From DASYAE01 sp036501535 (lineage in GTDB: Bacteria; Actinomycetota; Actinomycetes; Streptomycetales; Catenulisporaceae): 64,000 bases of DNA. The stretch covers positions 62,001 to 126,000 of the forward strand of contig DASYAE010000237.1 of assembly GCA_036501535.1 (NCBI GenBank), given 5' to 3'. Both the position numbers and the translations under genes were made by a program. Below the pieces are notes generated by a model that did no database searches, was not told where the DNA came from, and saw only the letters and a program-made list of their open reading frames with translations. Of the stretch, positions 25,028 to 32,288 are shown in pieces (positions within the stretch are counted from its first letter, which is position 1; the number at the start of each line of letters is the position of its first letter).

Positions 25028-26013
25028 CGGCCCGCTCCCGCGCGCGGGCGCATACCGTCGGCATAAAGGTAGTCCGTCGCGGAACCCGGATCAGGGTGCG
25101 GACTCTCGCGGGCGAACCGCACCGCCTCGTCGAGCAGCGCCTCGATCTCGGCGTCGATCTCGGCGCGCAGTTGCGGGGGTATGCGAGCGCCTTGGACGCT
25201 CACCGGGTCGCGGACGCGGGCGGCGGCCACCTCCTCGTCGGTGCGATAGCGGGGCCGTGCGGTGTGCTCCCAGGTGTGATGAGCGTCGAAGCGCTGGGTG
25301 TGGCACTCCAGGAGCGAGGGCCCGAGCCCGGCGCGCGCGTGTGCGACGGCGTCCACGGCCGCGGCGTATACGGCCTCTGCGTCCATGCCGTCCACGGTGT
25401 GCGCGGGGATCCCGAACGCCGTCGCGCGCCCGACGATGCTGCCGGCCACGGCCGCCTCCGTCCGCATCGTGGTGGCGAAGCCGTTGTTCTCGCAGACGAA
25501 GACGACCGGGACGCGCCAGAGCGCAGCGAGGTTGAACGTCTCGAGGACGACGCCCTGATTCGCGGCGCCGTCGCCGAAGAAGGCCATGGCGACGCGGTCC
25601 GAGCCGGCCTGCCGTCCGGCCCAGGCGGCGCCCGCCGCGATCGGTGTGGCGGCGCCCACGATCGCGTCGGCCCCCAGGATGCCCAGGCTGAAGTCGGCCG
25701 CGTGCATCGAGCCGCCGCGCCCGCGGTTGAACCCGGTGGTGCGTCCGGCCAGCTCGGCCAGCATCCGGGCCGGATCCGCGCCCTTTGCCAGCACGTGCCC
25801 GTGGCCGCGGTGGGTGCTGGTGACGAGGTCGTCGGGGCGCAGCGCCGCGCAGGCTCCCGCCGCGACGGCCTCCTGCCCGAGGTACGGGTGGATGCCGCCG
25901 ACGATCACTCCGGCGCGCACCAGCTCGATCGCCCGCTCCTCGAACCGGCGGATCAGCCGGGTGACGCGGTAGAGGCCGGCCGGATCGGCGGGCGCCGCGG
26001 GGCCCGACGGCAT
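25024..26013 (-). CDS. 2-oxoacid dehydrogenase E1 component, alpha subunit
   Basis: The protein has 329 aa. The thiamine-diphosphate motif starts GDG at 147-149 and closes with CENN after about 30 residues. STHRGHGHVLAKG and GRGGSMH are classical E1 alpha segments, as is HTWEHTARPRYR in the regulatory loop. It lies one base after the DUF3050 gene and overlaps E1 beta, so the subunits are made in equal amounts. The substrate is inferred: an aromatic 2-oxoacid derived from the hydroxymandelate synthase-like product, or a central 2-oxoacid such as pyruvate. Confidence 0.9.
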   Translation of the reverse strand: MPSGPAAPADPAGLYRVTRLIRRFEERAIELVRAGVIVGGIHPYLGQEAVAAGACAALRPDDLVTSTHRGHGHVLAKGADPARMLAELAGRTTGFNRGRGGSMHAADFSLGILGADAIVGAATPIAAGAAWAGRQAGSDRVAMAFFGDGAANQGVVLETFNLAALWRVPVVFVCENNGFATTMRTEAAVAGSIVGRATAFGIPAHTVDGMDAEAVYAAAVDAVAHARAGLGPSLLECHTQRFDAHHTWEHTARPRYRTDEEVAAARVRDPVSVQGARIPPQLRAEIDAEIEALLDEAVRFARESPHPDPGSATDYLYADGMRPRAGAGR

Positions 26014-26014
26014 A

Positions 26015-26833
26015 TCAGATCCCTACTGCGCTGTGCGCGTGGCCGGCGCGTTCGTCGAGGGCCGCTGCGATGCCGTCCCACAGCCGTGCCCGCGCGGTCA
26101 GTGCCAGGCCGATGGTCTGTGCGCACTCCTGCCACTTGGCCTCGTCGTCCCTGCACAGGTCGGCGAGCATCTGCATCGCCATCGGCGTGTGCTGCTCGCC
26201 GTCGACCTCGATGTGCCGGGCCAGGTAGTCGACGAACGCGCCGAGGCCGCCGACCTGCTCGTTGACCTTGATGACCTGCTCGAACATGTCCGGGATCAGG
26301 TCCTCGCGGCCGAAGGCGAAGGCCGCGGCCCGGGCGTGCACCGGGGCCCGCTCGACCAGTTGCCAGGTCTGCGCGACGAAGGCGGCGGCGCTCTCCGGGG
26401 CGCCGGACTCGGCCAGCGCCCGCGGCACCGGGCGCCCGGCCCGCAGCAGGTCGACGAACCCGGTGATCGGGCCGGTGTCCGCGCCGGCCTCGGTCATGCC
26501 GTCGATGTAGAGCTCGAAGTGGCTGATGTACCCGCCGCGCAGCTCGTCGCTCTCCTCGACCAGCACGATGTCGTTGATCAGGCGCCGGCTGCCGGTCGGA
26601 CCGGTCGGCACCCAGGGCACGTCGATGCACGTCAGGCTGCGCTGCAGAGACTTGAGCAGGGACATGAAGTCCCAGACCGCGAACGCGTGGTGCTCCTGGA
26701 AGGTGCGGATGGCGTTGATGCCGTCGAGGCGGGCATACAGCGGGTGCTTGACAACCGTGTCGCGCGCCGGCGCGATCTGCGCCTCGAGGCGGTCGATCCC
26801 CGGATGCCTCTTGCCCCAGTCATATCTGGACAC
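26015..26833 (-). CDS. DUF3050-family, heme-oxygenase-like protein
   Basis: The protein has 272 aa with a GTG start after GAGGAGG. The DUF3050 signature is evident: FQEHHAFAVWDFMSLLKSLQ, VPWVPTG, RRLINDIVLVEESDE and ISHFELYIDGM. The pattern of Glu and His in long helices (QEHHAF, VEESDE, SHFELY, ARHIEVD) is compatible with a di-iron site in a heme-oxygenase-like helical fold, as in recently found di-iron oxidases. Enzymatic activity of DUF3050 is not something I can state as known. Its place among non-heme iron enzymes makes an oxidative step in product assembly likely. Confidence 0.8.
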   Translation of the reverse strand: MSRYDWGKRHPGIDRLEAQIAPARDTVVKHPLYARLDGINAIRTFQEHHAFAVWDFMSLLKSLQRSLTCIDVPWVPTGPTGSRRLINDIVLVEESDELRGGYISHFELYIDGMTEAGADTGPITGFVDLLRAGRPVPRALAESGAPESAAAFVAQTWQLVERAPVHARAAAFAFGREDLIPDMFEQVIKVNEQVGGLGAFVDYLARHIEVDGEQHTPMAMQMLADLCRDDEAKWQECAQTIGLALTARARLWDGIAAALDERAGHAHSAVGI

Positions 26834-26842
26834 TGATCCTCC

Positions 26843-27754
26843 TCAGACGGGTTCGCCGGCTGCGCTCCACAGCACGGGGCAGTAATCGGGGTCGGAGTAG
26901 TCGGGCCGGCCGTCGGCCAGGCGGCGCACCAGCACGTCGTGGTTGTAGGCCACTGCGCTGCCGTCGTTCAGCGTGAACCGGCGGTATTCGTTCTCGCCGT
27001 CCTGTAGGTGCAGGGAGAACGCGCGGCGCGGGCGGCCGCTGAGGTTGGCGCCGCTGCCGTGGTAGGTGCGGCAGTGGTGGAGGCTCATGTGCCCCTTGGG
27101 GATGATCATGGGCACCTTGTGCACCTCGGCGTGGTTGTGCGCGGCGTTCTCGGCGAGCACCCGCTCCAGGTCGGTCCGGTCGCGCTCGGCGAAGTGCCTT
27201 GTCATCGAGTCCTGACGGCCGGTCTCCCGCCACAGGTGGCTGCCGTCGACCATGGTGATGGTGCCCTCCCGCTCGCCGCAGTCGTGGAAGGGGACGAACG
27301 CGGTCAGCATCCGCTCGGAGCTGCTGGTCGCCCAGTAGTGCTTGTCGAAGTGCCAGGGCACGAGGTTGGTCGGCTCGCCGGCGATCGGCGGCTTGTAGAT
27401 GAGCGTGGACTGGAAGACCCTGATCCGGTCGGCTCCGGCCAGCCGGGCGGCGATCGCGCCGATCTCCGGCTTCAGCAGGATCTTGGCGATCGGGTCGCTT
27501 TCGTAGTGCACATAGTCGTTGTGCCGCTGCACCGCGCCGTCGGAGCGCTTCCAGCAGGCCAGGCGCGGTGGCCGCCGCGGCAGCGAACGGCTGCGCTCGC
27601 CGGCGTAATACCGTTCGCTCGCCTCGGTCAGCTCGTCGGCTTCCTCGTCGGTGAAGACCTTGCGGGTCAGATACCAACCGTGCCGCGCATAGTGCTCGAC
27701 CTCTTCATCAGTGGGCAGCAGCGCGTGCAGTGCCTCGGTCTGTGCGGCGCTCAT
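26843..27754 (-). CDS. Phytanoyl-CoA dioxygenase-family Fe(II)/2-oxoglutarate oxygenase
   Basis: The protein has 303 aa from ATG 27754, overlapping the previous stop. The facial triad is visible: H135 and D137 in PWHFDKHYW and the distal H232 in TYHGSGAN; a downstream Arg in SGRPRRAFSLH can bind 2-oxoglutarate. The GHMSLHHCRTYHG segment is typical of the PhyH family. The substrate is unknown; hydroxylation of a carrier-bound or free intermediate is likely. It follows the hydroxymandelate synthase-like gene directly. Confidence 0.87.
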   Translation of the reverse strand: MSAAQTEALHALLPTDEEVEHYARHGWYLTRKVFTDEEADELTEASERYYAGERSRSLPRRPPRLACWKRSDGAVQRHNDYVHYESDPIAKILLKPEIGAIAARLAGADRIRVFQSTLIYKPPIAGEPTNLVPWHFDKHYWATSSSERMLTAFVPFHDCGEREGTITMVDGSHLWRETGRQDSMTRHFAERDRTDLERVLAENAAHNHAEVHKVPMIIPKGHMSLHHCRTYHGSGANLSGRPRRAFSLHLQDGENEYRRFTLNDGSAVAYNHDVLVRRLADGRPDYSDPDYCPVLWSAAGEPV

Positions 27755-28857
27755 CGCCCCGCCGCCCCTGCGGTGTCGCGCACGGCGGCCAGTTCCCGTT
27801 CCTTGGCCTCGTAGAGCGCGGGGATGTTGCTGGTGCCGAAGGTGCGCGCGCCGCGCCGCTCGATCAGCTCCCAGAAATACGTGTCGCGCACGTGGATCGA
27901 CTTGGCGAAGATCTGGTACATCCGGCCCCAGTGGTCCCGGTCGGCGAGGATTCCCTGCTCGCGCAACAGGTCCAGCGGGACGTCCGTCTCGCCGAGGCGA
28001 TCCGGCAGCGCGTCGTAGTAGGCGTCCGGGGTGAAGGCGAATCCGACGCCGTGGGAGGACATGACGCGCACCGCGGCCACGATGTCCTCGGTGCGCAGTG
28101 CGAGGTGCTGCACGCCCGCGCCGTCGTGCCAGGCCAGGAAGTCGTCGATCTGTCCGGGCCGGCGCTGCGCGTCCGGCTGGATGAGGGTGAAGGTCGCCCC
28201 GCCGGAGGCGCTCTGCACCACCTGCGAGAACATCCCCTGCCCGCCGATCTCGACGTACTCCTCGAAGATCGGTGCGAAGCCGAAGGCCTCGCGGTAGCGG
28301 CGCACGGTGGGCTCGAGCTCGCCGGCCGGAAGACAGACCGCTGCGTGGTCGATGCACTCGACGAGCCCTGCGTCGGGCTGCGCGTCCGGCGGCGCCGCGT
28401 CCTCCCGGACCGCGCCGGGCAGGAACGGGCCCGGACCGCCGTCGGACCCGTGTCGTTCGACCAGGCGGTGGACGACGTCGCCGAAGCCTGAGACGGCGGC
28501 CGTGGTGACTGCGCAGCCGCCGAGCTCGCGGGTGCGCGGCGGCTCGAGCGGCGCGGCGCCGCCGTCGACCGCCTCGGCGTATGCGGCCGCGGCGTCGCCG
28601 GTGCCGAGGGCGATGACCGCCACGCCGTCGCCGTGCCGCGCGACGAACTCGGCGGCCGGGTGCTTCGCGTCCAGCGCCGAGGTCAGCAGCACCCGGCTCG
28701 CGCCGTGGGCGAGCAGCAGGCTGCGCTGTCCGGCCAGGCCCGTCTCCGGACCGCCCCGGCCGCACAGGCGGAACCCGAATGCGCCGCACAGCACGAACGC
28801 GGCCTGGCGCGCGTCGCCGACGTAGAACTCGACGTGGTCGATGGCGTGGATGTCCAC
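27751..28857 (-). CDS. 4-hydroxymandelate synthase / 4-hydroxyphenylpyruvate dioxygenase-like enzyme
   Basis: Two-domain vicinal-oxygen-chelate dioxygenase of 368 aa, GTG start after AAGAGGAC. Iron ligands are H171 (IDHAAV), H251 (GVQHLAL) and E330 (YFWELIERRG). The stretch PGQIDDFLAWHDGAGVQHL is closer to what I recall of hydroxymandelate synthases of glycopeptide clusters than to catabolic HPPD, and it sits in a biosynthetic operon. Hydroxymandelate synthase turns 4-hydroxyphenylpyruvate into 4-hydroxymandelate. Homogentisate formation cannot be excluded from sequence alone. With the E1 pair it may feed an aromatic acyl unit. Confidence 0.83.
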   Translation of the reverse strand: MDIHAIDHVEFYVGDARQAAFVLCGAFGFRLCGRGGPETGLAGQRSLLLAHGASRVLLTSALDAKHPAAEFVARHGDGVAVIALGTGDAAAAYAEAVDGGAAPLEPPRTRELGGCAVTTAAVSGFGDVVHRLVERHGSDGGPGPFLPGAVREDAAPPDAQPDAGLVECIDHAAVCLPAGELEPTVRRYREAFGFAPIFEEYVEIGGQGMFSQVVQSASGGATFTLIQPDAQRRPGQIDDFLAWHDGAGVQHLALRTEDIVAAVRVMSSHGVGFAFTPDAYYDALPDRLGETDVPLDLLREQGILADRDHWGRMYQIFAKSIHVRDTYFWELIERRGARTFGTSNIPALYEAKERELAAVRDTAGAAGR

Positions 28858-28893
28858 TTCATGTCCTCTTTTGCGGAACGGATCAGGCCACTG

Positions 28894-30153
28894 TCAGACT
28901 TGGCGGGCCAGGCGGGTGCTCGGCCGGCCGAAGACGACACTGACGTTGTGGCCGCCGAACCCGAACGAGTTCGACAGGGCGTGCGTGATCTCCGCCCGGC
29001 GCGGGCCCTTGCGCACGTGGTCGAGCTCGCAGGCCGGGTCCGGGTCGTCGAGGTTGTGCGTCGGCGGCAGCAGGCCGCGGCGCAGGGCCAGCACGGTGAC
29101 CGCGGCCTCGGCCATCCCGGAGGCGCCGAGCATGTGGCCGGTGACCGCTTTGGTCGCGCTGACCGGCGGGCTATATCCGCCGAAGGCCTTGCGGATGGCC
29201 AGCGCCTCGGCCTGATCGCCGAGCTTGGTGCTGGTGCCGTGCGCGTTGACGTAGCCGATCTCGCGCGGGCCGATCCCGGCGTCGGCCAGCGCCAGCCGCA
29301 TGCACTGCGCCGCGCCCTCGCCCTCGGGATCCGGCATCAACGGGTGGTGGGCGTCGTTGGTGGCGGCCCACCCGACGACGTCCGCGTAGCCGGCCGCGCC
29401 GCGTCCGTCCGCGTGCGCCGCGCGCTCCAGCACGAACACACCGGCGCCCTCGGCCAGCACCATGCCGTTGTGCCGCCGGTCGAACGGCCGGCTCGCCGCG
29501 CCCGGCTCGGCCTTCCAGCCGTGGGCGAGCGCCCGGGCGTTGCGGAAGGTGTCGACGAGGGTCGGGAAGAACGGCGCCTCGCCACAGCCGCACACCACCA
29601 CGTCGGCGACGCCGTCGCGCAGCAGCCGAGCCCCTTCACCGATCGAGTGGGCCCCCGCCGCACACGCGGTGGCGATCGCTGAGCTGTATCCACGGATGCC
29701 GTACTTGATCGCGATCCGGCACGCTCCCATGTTCGGCAACATGCCGGGCAGCATGTACGGGCTCACACCCGGCCGTCCGCGCGCTTCGCGCGCGAGCACC
29801 TGGGCCTCGAGCGTGCTCAGCCCGCCGGTGCTCGAGATGACGACCGCGGTCCGGAACGGATCGACGTCCCGCCCGACCACGACGCCCGCGTCGGCCAACG
29901 CGTCCTCGGCCGCCTGCATCACCATTACCACGTACCGGTCCACGACCACGGTCTCGGACCTCGGCAGCACGCTGTCCGGGTCGATCGGCGGCGCGAAGCC
30001 GCCGACCTCCAGCGAACCGGTCAGCGGATGGTCCGGCGGCGTGGCGGCGACACCCGACCGTCCCTCGCACATCGCGTCCATGACCCCCGCGGCGGTGGTG
30101 CCGACCGAGGTGACCAGGCCCATGCCGGTCACGCAGACGCTCGTGCCGCTCAT
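28894..30153 (-). CDS. Beta-ketoacyl-ACP synthase II-like (KAS II)
   Basis: Complete KAS of 419 aa. C164 is in ATACAAGAHSI, H305 in NAHGTST and H340 in GHMLGASG, the full Cys-His-His triad. ATG 30153 gives the usual N-terminus (SGTSVCVTGMGLVTSVG); GTG 30174, three bases after the carrier-protein stop, is an alternative. It is a single-function enzyme, not a type II pair: no chain-length factor is next to it. It should condense an acyl thioester with malonyl-carrier. The carrier protein encoded immediately upstream is the expected partner. Confidence 0.9.
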   Translation of the reverse strand: MSGTSVCVTGMGLVTSVGTTAAGVMDAMCEGRSGVAATPPDHPLTGSLEVGGFAPPIDPDSVLPRSETVVVDRYVVMVMQAAEDALADAGVVVGRDVDPFRTAVVISSTGGLSTLEAQVLAREARGRPGVSPYMLPGMLPNMGACRIAIKYGIRGYSSAIATACAAGAHSIGEGARLLRDGVADVVVCGCGEAPFFPTLVDTFRNARALAHGWKAEPGAASRPFDRRHNGMVLAEGAGVFVLERAAHADGRGAAGYADVVGWAATNDAHHPLMPDPEGEGAAQCMRLALADAGIGPREIGYVNAHGTSTKLGDQAEALAIRKAFGGYSPPVSATKAVTGHMLGASGMAEAAVTVLALRRGLLPPTHNLDDPDPACELDHVRKGPRRAEITHALSNSFGFGGHNVSVVFGRPSTRLARQV

Positions 30154-30176
30154 GAGCGCGGCGGCGCCGGACACCG

Positions 30177-30446
30177 TCAGTGGCCCTGCGTGGAGGCGGG
30201 CTGGAGCCGTTCGGCCACCGTGGCGCACAGCTCGCCCACCGTCATCGCGGCCATCATCTCGGCCTCCTCGTCGTCGAAGACGACCCCGAACTCGTCCTCG
30301 ACCCGCACCGCCAGCTCGGCCAGGGCGAGCGACTCCACGTCCGCGCCGGCCGGCCCGAAGACGGTGTCGTCGTCCATCCGGGAGGTGTCGTAGTTCAGCC
30401 GGCTCAGCGCCTTGAACAGGAACGCGCGGATCTCTTCGTGGGACAT
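30177..30446 (-). CDS. Acyl carrier protein (operon head)
   Basis: Carrier protein of 89 aa. S39 in GADVESLALAEL is the phosphopantetheine site; the usual DSL is VESL here. It has the acidic helix 3 typical of ACPs. AAGGGAAG precedes the ATG. It is the first gene of the 14-gene minus-strand operon and overlaps nothing; the KAS follows closely. It probably supplies malonyl or acyl units to that KAS. Confidence 0.88.
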   Translation of the reverse strand: MSHEEIRAFLFKALSRLNYDTSRMDDDTVFGPAGADVESLALAELAVRVEDEFGVVFDDEEAEMMAAMTVGELCATVAERLQPASTQGH

Positions 30447-30714
30447 CGAGAGCTTCCCTTCGCGGGTTGCGGGAGGAGCGGGCGCGGGTCCGGCACGGTG
30501 CCGGACCGGTGCGCCCGCGGCGGTGCGCCACAGCGTGCCGACAGCGCTCGTGGCGATGGCAGACGCAGGGCCGTGTCTGAAAACTCGTGCGGCGCCGGGC
30601 GGGTCCGATGTCAGGGCCGGCTGTCAACTCGCCGTCGTCGAGGCCTCATCGTAAAGACGAGGATTCGCCTTCTCGCAAGACCTGACCGGGCCCGAGTATG
30701 TCACCGCAGCTCAA
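30447..30714. other. Divergent intergenic region before the ACP operon
   Basis: No gene is visible. On the minus strand TTGACA at 30622-30627 repeats the GTTGACAG of the two duplicated promoter segments and points toward the ACP operon. No good -10 hexamer follows at 17 bases, so this is only a candidate. The promoter of the long operon must lie here or in the adjoining segment 30715-31053. Confidence 0.4.
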
Positions 30715-30738
30715 GGCACTGATTGCTGGTGGCGCACC

Positions 30739-30761
30739 GTGAAACTTTCACGGCGTTGACA
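30739..30761 (+). promoter_or_regulatory. Perfect palindrome plus -35 box (copy B)
   Basis: GTGAAACTTTCAC (30739-30751) is a perfect 6-1-6 palindrome, followed after four bases by TTGACA (30756-30761). The same two elements stand in copy A. The placement fits an operator just upstream of a promoter, but no clear -10 follows and the start codon is about 290 bases away. Confidence 0.5.
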
Positions 30762-31024
30762 GGACCGTGATTCCATGAGAGCTTCGAGGCGGGCTCGGGA
30801 ATTCCGATTCGCCGGGCCGGAAACGTGATCGGGATCGTTCTCGGATGCCTTGAGGCAGTGGATCCGGACCACTCTGATCATGCCTTCACCAGGTGATATA
30901 TGTGCTCCCGTCGAGCCGTTGGCACACGCGTGCCGTACGCTCGCACGAATTGTCACCGCGACCGTAGTGGTATTTCCAGGTGCCCTGCGCGCATTTGCAA
31001 GTTCGCATCCGTCTCCCATTTCTG

Positions 31025-31030
31025 TATAAG
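31025..31030 (+). promoter_or_regulatory. Candidate -10 hexamer before the methyltransferase
   Basis: TATAAG is conserved in both copies of the duplicated segment (GTATAAGAGTTG). With TTCGCA 17 bases upstream in copy B it could be a promoter whose transcript starts near 31037, giving a short leader with GGAAA before ATG 31054. The -35 match is weak and is not kept in copy A. Confidence 0.35.
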
Positions 31031-31053
31031 AGTTGAACATCGTGGAAACCGAT

Positions 31054-31983
31054 ATGTGGCCGGGCGGCACGGCCCCCGGACCCGAGGCTGATACGCCTGT
31101 GTACGACAACATGGCGGTGGAGCGGTACTACGACACCACTCTGGATCTTTACGAGGAGCTGTGGGGCGAGCACGTGCACCACGGCTACTGGGATCCGGGC
31201 GAGCGCCCCGACGCGGGCGGCGCGGACCGCCATGCCGCCGCAGACCGGCTGGTGCGCGAGCTGGTCGCCTACGCGGGGGTCCCGGACCGCTCGACCGTCC
31301 TCGACGTCGGGTGCGGTATCGGGGGGCCGGCCCTGTATCTGGCCGGGACGCTCGGCTGCACCGTGCGGGGCGTCACTCTCAGCGCCCTGCAGGCGGCCCG
31401 TGCGAACGAGAAGGCGCGGGCGTCCGGCGTGGCCGACCGGGCGCGCTTCGAGCAGCTGGACGGGCTGGCCACCGGATATCCGGACGCGTCGTTCGACGTC
31501 GTCTGGGCGCTCGAGAGCCTCATGCACATCCCGGACCGGACCGCCTTCTTCGCCGAGGCGCTGCGCCTGCTGCGCCCTGGCGGCACCCTGGCCGTGGCCA
31601 CCTGGGCGGTGCGCGACGGCGCGCCGGCCGCCGCGGAGGCCGAACTGCTCGACCAGATCCTGCACCACCAGGTGATGCCGAGCCTCGCTTCGCTGGAGCA
31701 GCACGCGCGGATGGCGTCGGCGGCCGGCTTCGCCGAGGTCGGATTCGCCGACTGGAGTTCCGCGGTGGCCGGATCCTGGGACCCCGGCTTCGCCCAGATC
31801 CGCAGGTTCGAGCAGGGCCGGGCGATGATGCGCCGGCTGGCCCGCGACCGGGGCCCGGACGTGCTCGGGTTCTTCCACGCCGGTCCGCTGATGCTGCGCG
31901 GCTTCGAGACCGGCGCGGTCCGCTACGGCGCGCTGCGGGCCGTCAGGCCGGCGCCGCGGCCGGATCCGGGCCGGTCGGCGTGA
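31054..31983 (+). CDS. SAM-dependent methyltransferase (class I)
   Basis: The protein has 309 aa from ATG 31054, chosen because GGAAA precedes it (GGAG in the duplicated copy); TTG 31033 in frame is an alternative. SAM motif I is VLDVGCGIGGPALYLAG, followed by VTLSALQAARANEKA, FDVVWALESLMHIPD and LLRPGGTLAVATW. The N-terminal MAVERYYDTTLDLYEELWGEH is usual in tocopherol/sterol-type methyltransferases. It is the first gene of the operon with a carrier protein, a glycosyltransferase and the exporter. O- or C-methylation of the aglycone or sugar is likely. Confidence 0.88.
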   Translation: MWPGGTAPGPEADTPVYDNMAVERYYDTTLDLYEELWGEHVHHGYWDPGERPDAGGADRHAAADRLVRELVAYAGVPDRSTVLDVGCGIGGPALYLAGTLGCTVRGVTLSALQAARANEKARASGVADRARFEQLDGLATGYPDASFDVVWALESLMHIPDRTAFFAEALRLLRPGGTLAVATWAVRDGAPAAAEAELLDQILHHQVMPSLASLEQHARMASAAGFAEVGFADWSSAVAGSWDPGFAQIRRFEQGRAMMRRLARDRGPDVLGFFHAGPLMLRGFETGAVRYGALRAVRPAPRPDPGRSA

Positions 31984-32288
31984 GCGGCGCGGGCGCTGCG
32001 CCGGAATTAATCGGGCCGGACCTGGTCGCGCAACTGGCCGGGCTCATCCGGCAGGTCGCCGGCGAGGACGGCCGCTGGCCCCGGGACATCGGGCCGCAGA
32101 CCCGCCTCGACGGCGACCTGTTCCTCGACAGCGTGGATCTGGCCGCCCTCGACGCGGCGCTGCGGCAGCGGTTCGGCGCAGCCGTCGACCTGGTCCGCCA
32201 CGTCGCAGGCCTCGATATCGATGGCATCACCGCCCTGACGGTGGGCGACGTGGCGGCGTACGTCGCGCAGCGGGCCGGCGCCCGATGA
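31980..32288 (+). CDS. Acyl carrier protein with a TTA codon
   Basis: Carrier protein of 102 aa, GTG start overlapping the methyltransferase stop. S51 in DLFLDSVDLAAL is the phosphopantetheine site. Codon 10 is TTA (32007-32009), the rare leucine codon read by the bldA tRNA in streptomycetes, so translation of this gene and, through coupling, of the following glycosyltransferase may be growth-phase dependent. It is the third carrier protein of the cluster and is far from any synthase. It may carry a starter or a tailoring substrate. Confidence 0.8.
   Translation: MSGAGAAPELIGPDLVAQLAGLIRQVAGEDGRWPRDIGPQTRLDGDLFLDSVDLAALDAALRQRFGAAVDLVRHVAGLDIDGITALTVGDVAAYVAQRAGAR

Larger units (their letters stand above)
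30715..31157 (+). repeat. Inverted duplicated promoter segment, copy B
   Basis: Counterpart of 15196-15650 in opposite orientation. It includes the upstream region and the first ~35 codons of the methyltransferase gene. Since the intact gene is here, this is likely the source copy. The two copies are 15 kb apart and bracket the whole minus-strand operon, and could recombine to invert it. Confidence 0.85.

Noticed and set aside
27751..28857. Tyrosine-catabolic HPPD
   Set aside because: No homogentisate-pathway genes are near and the PGQIDDFL segment and operon context favour a hydroxymandelate synthase-like role. The distinction is not absolute.
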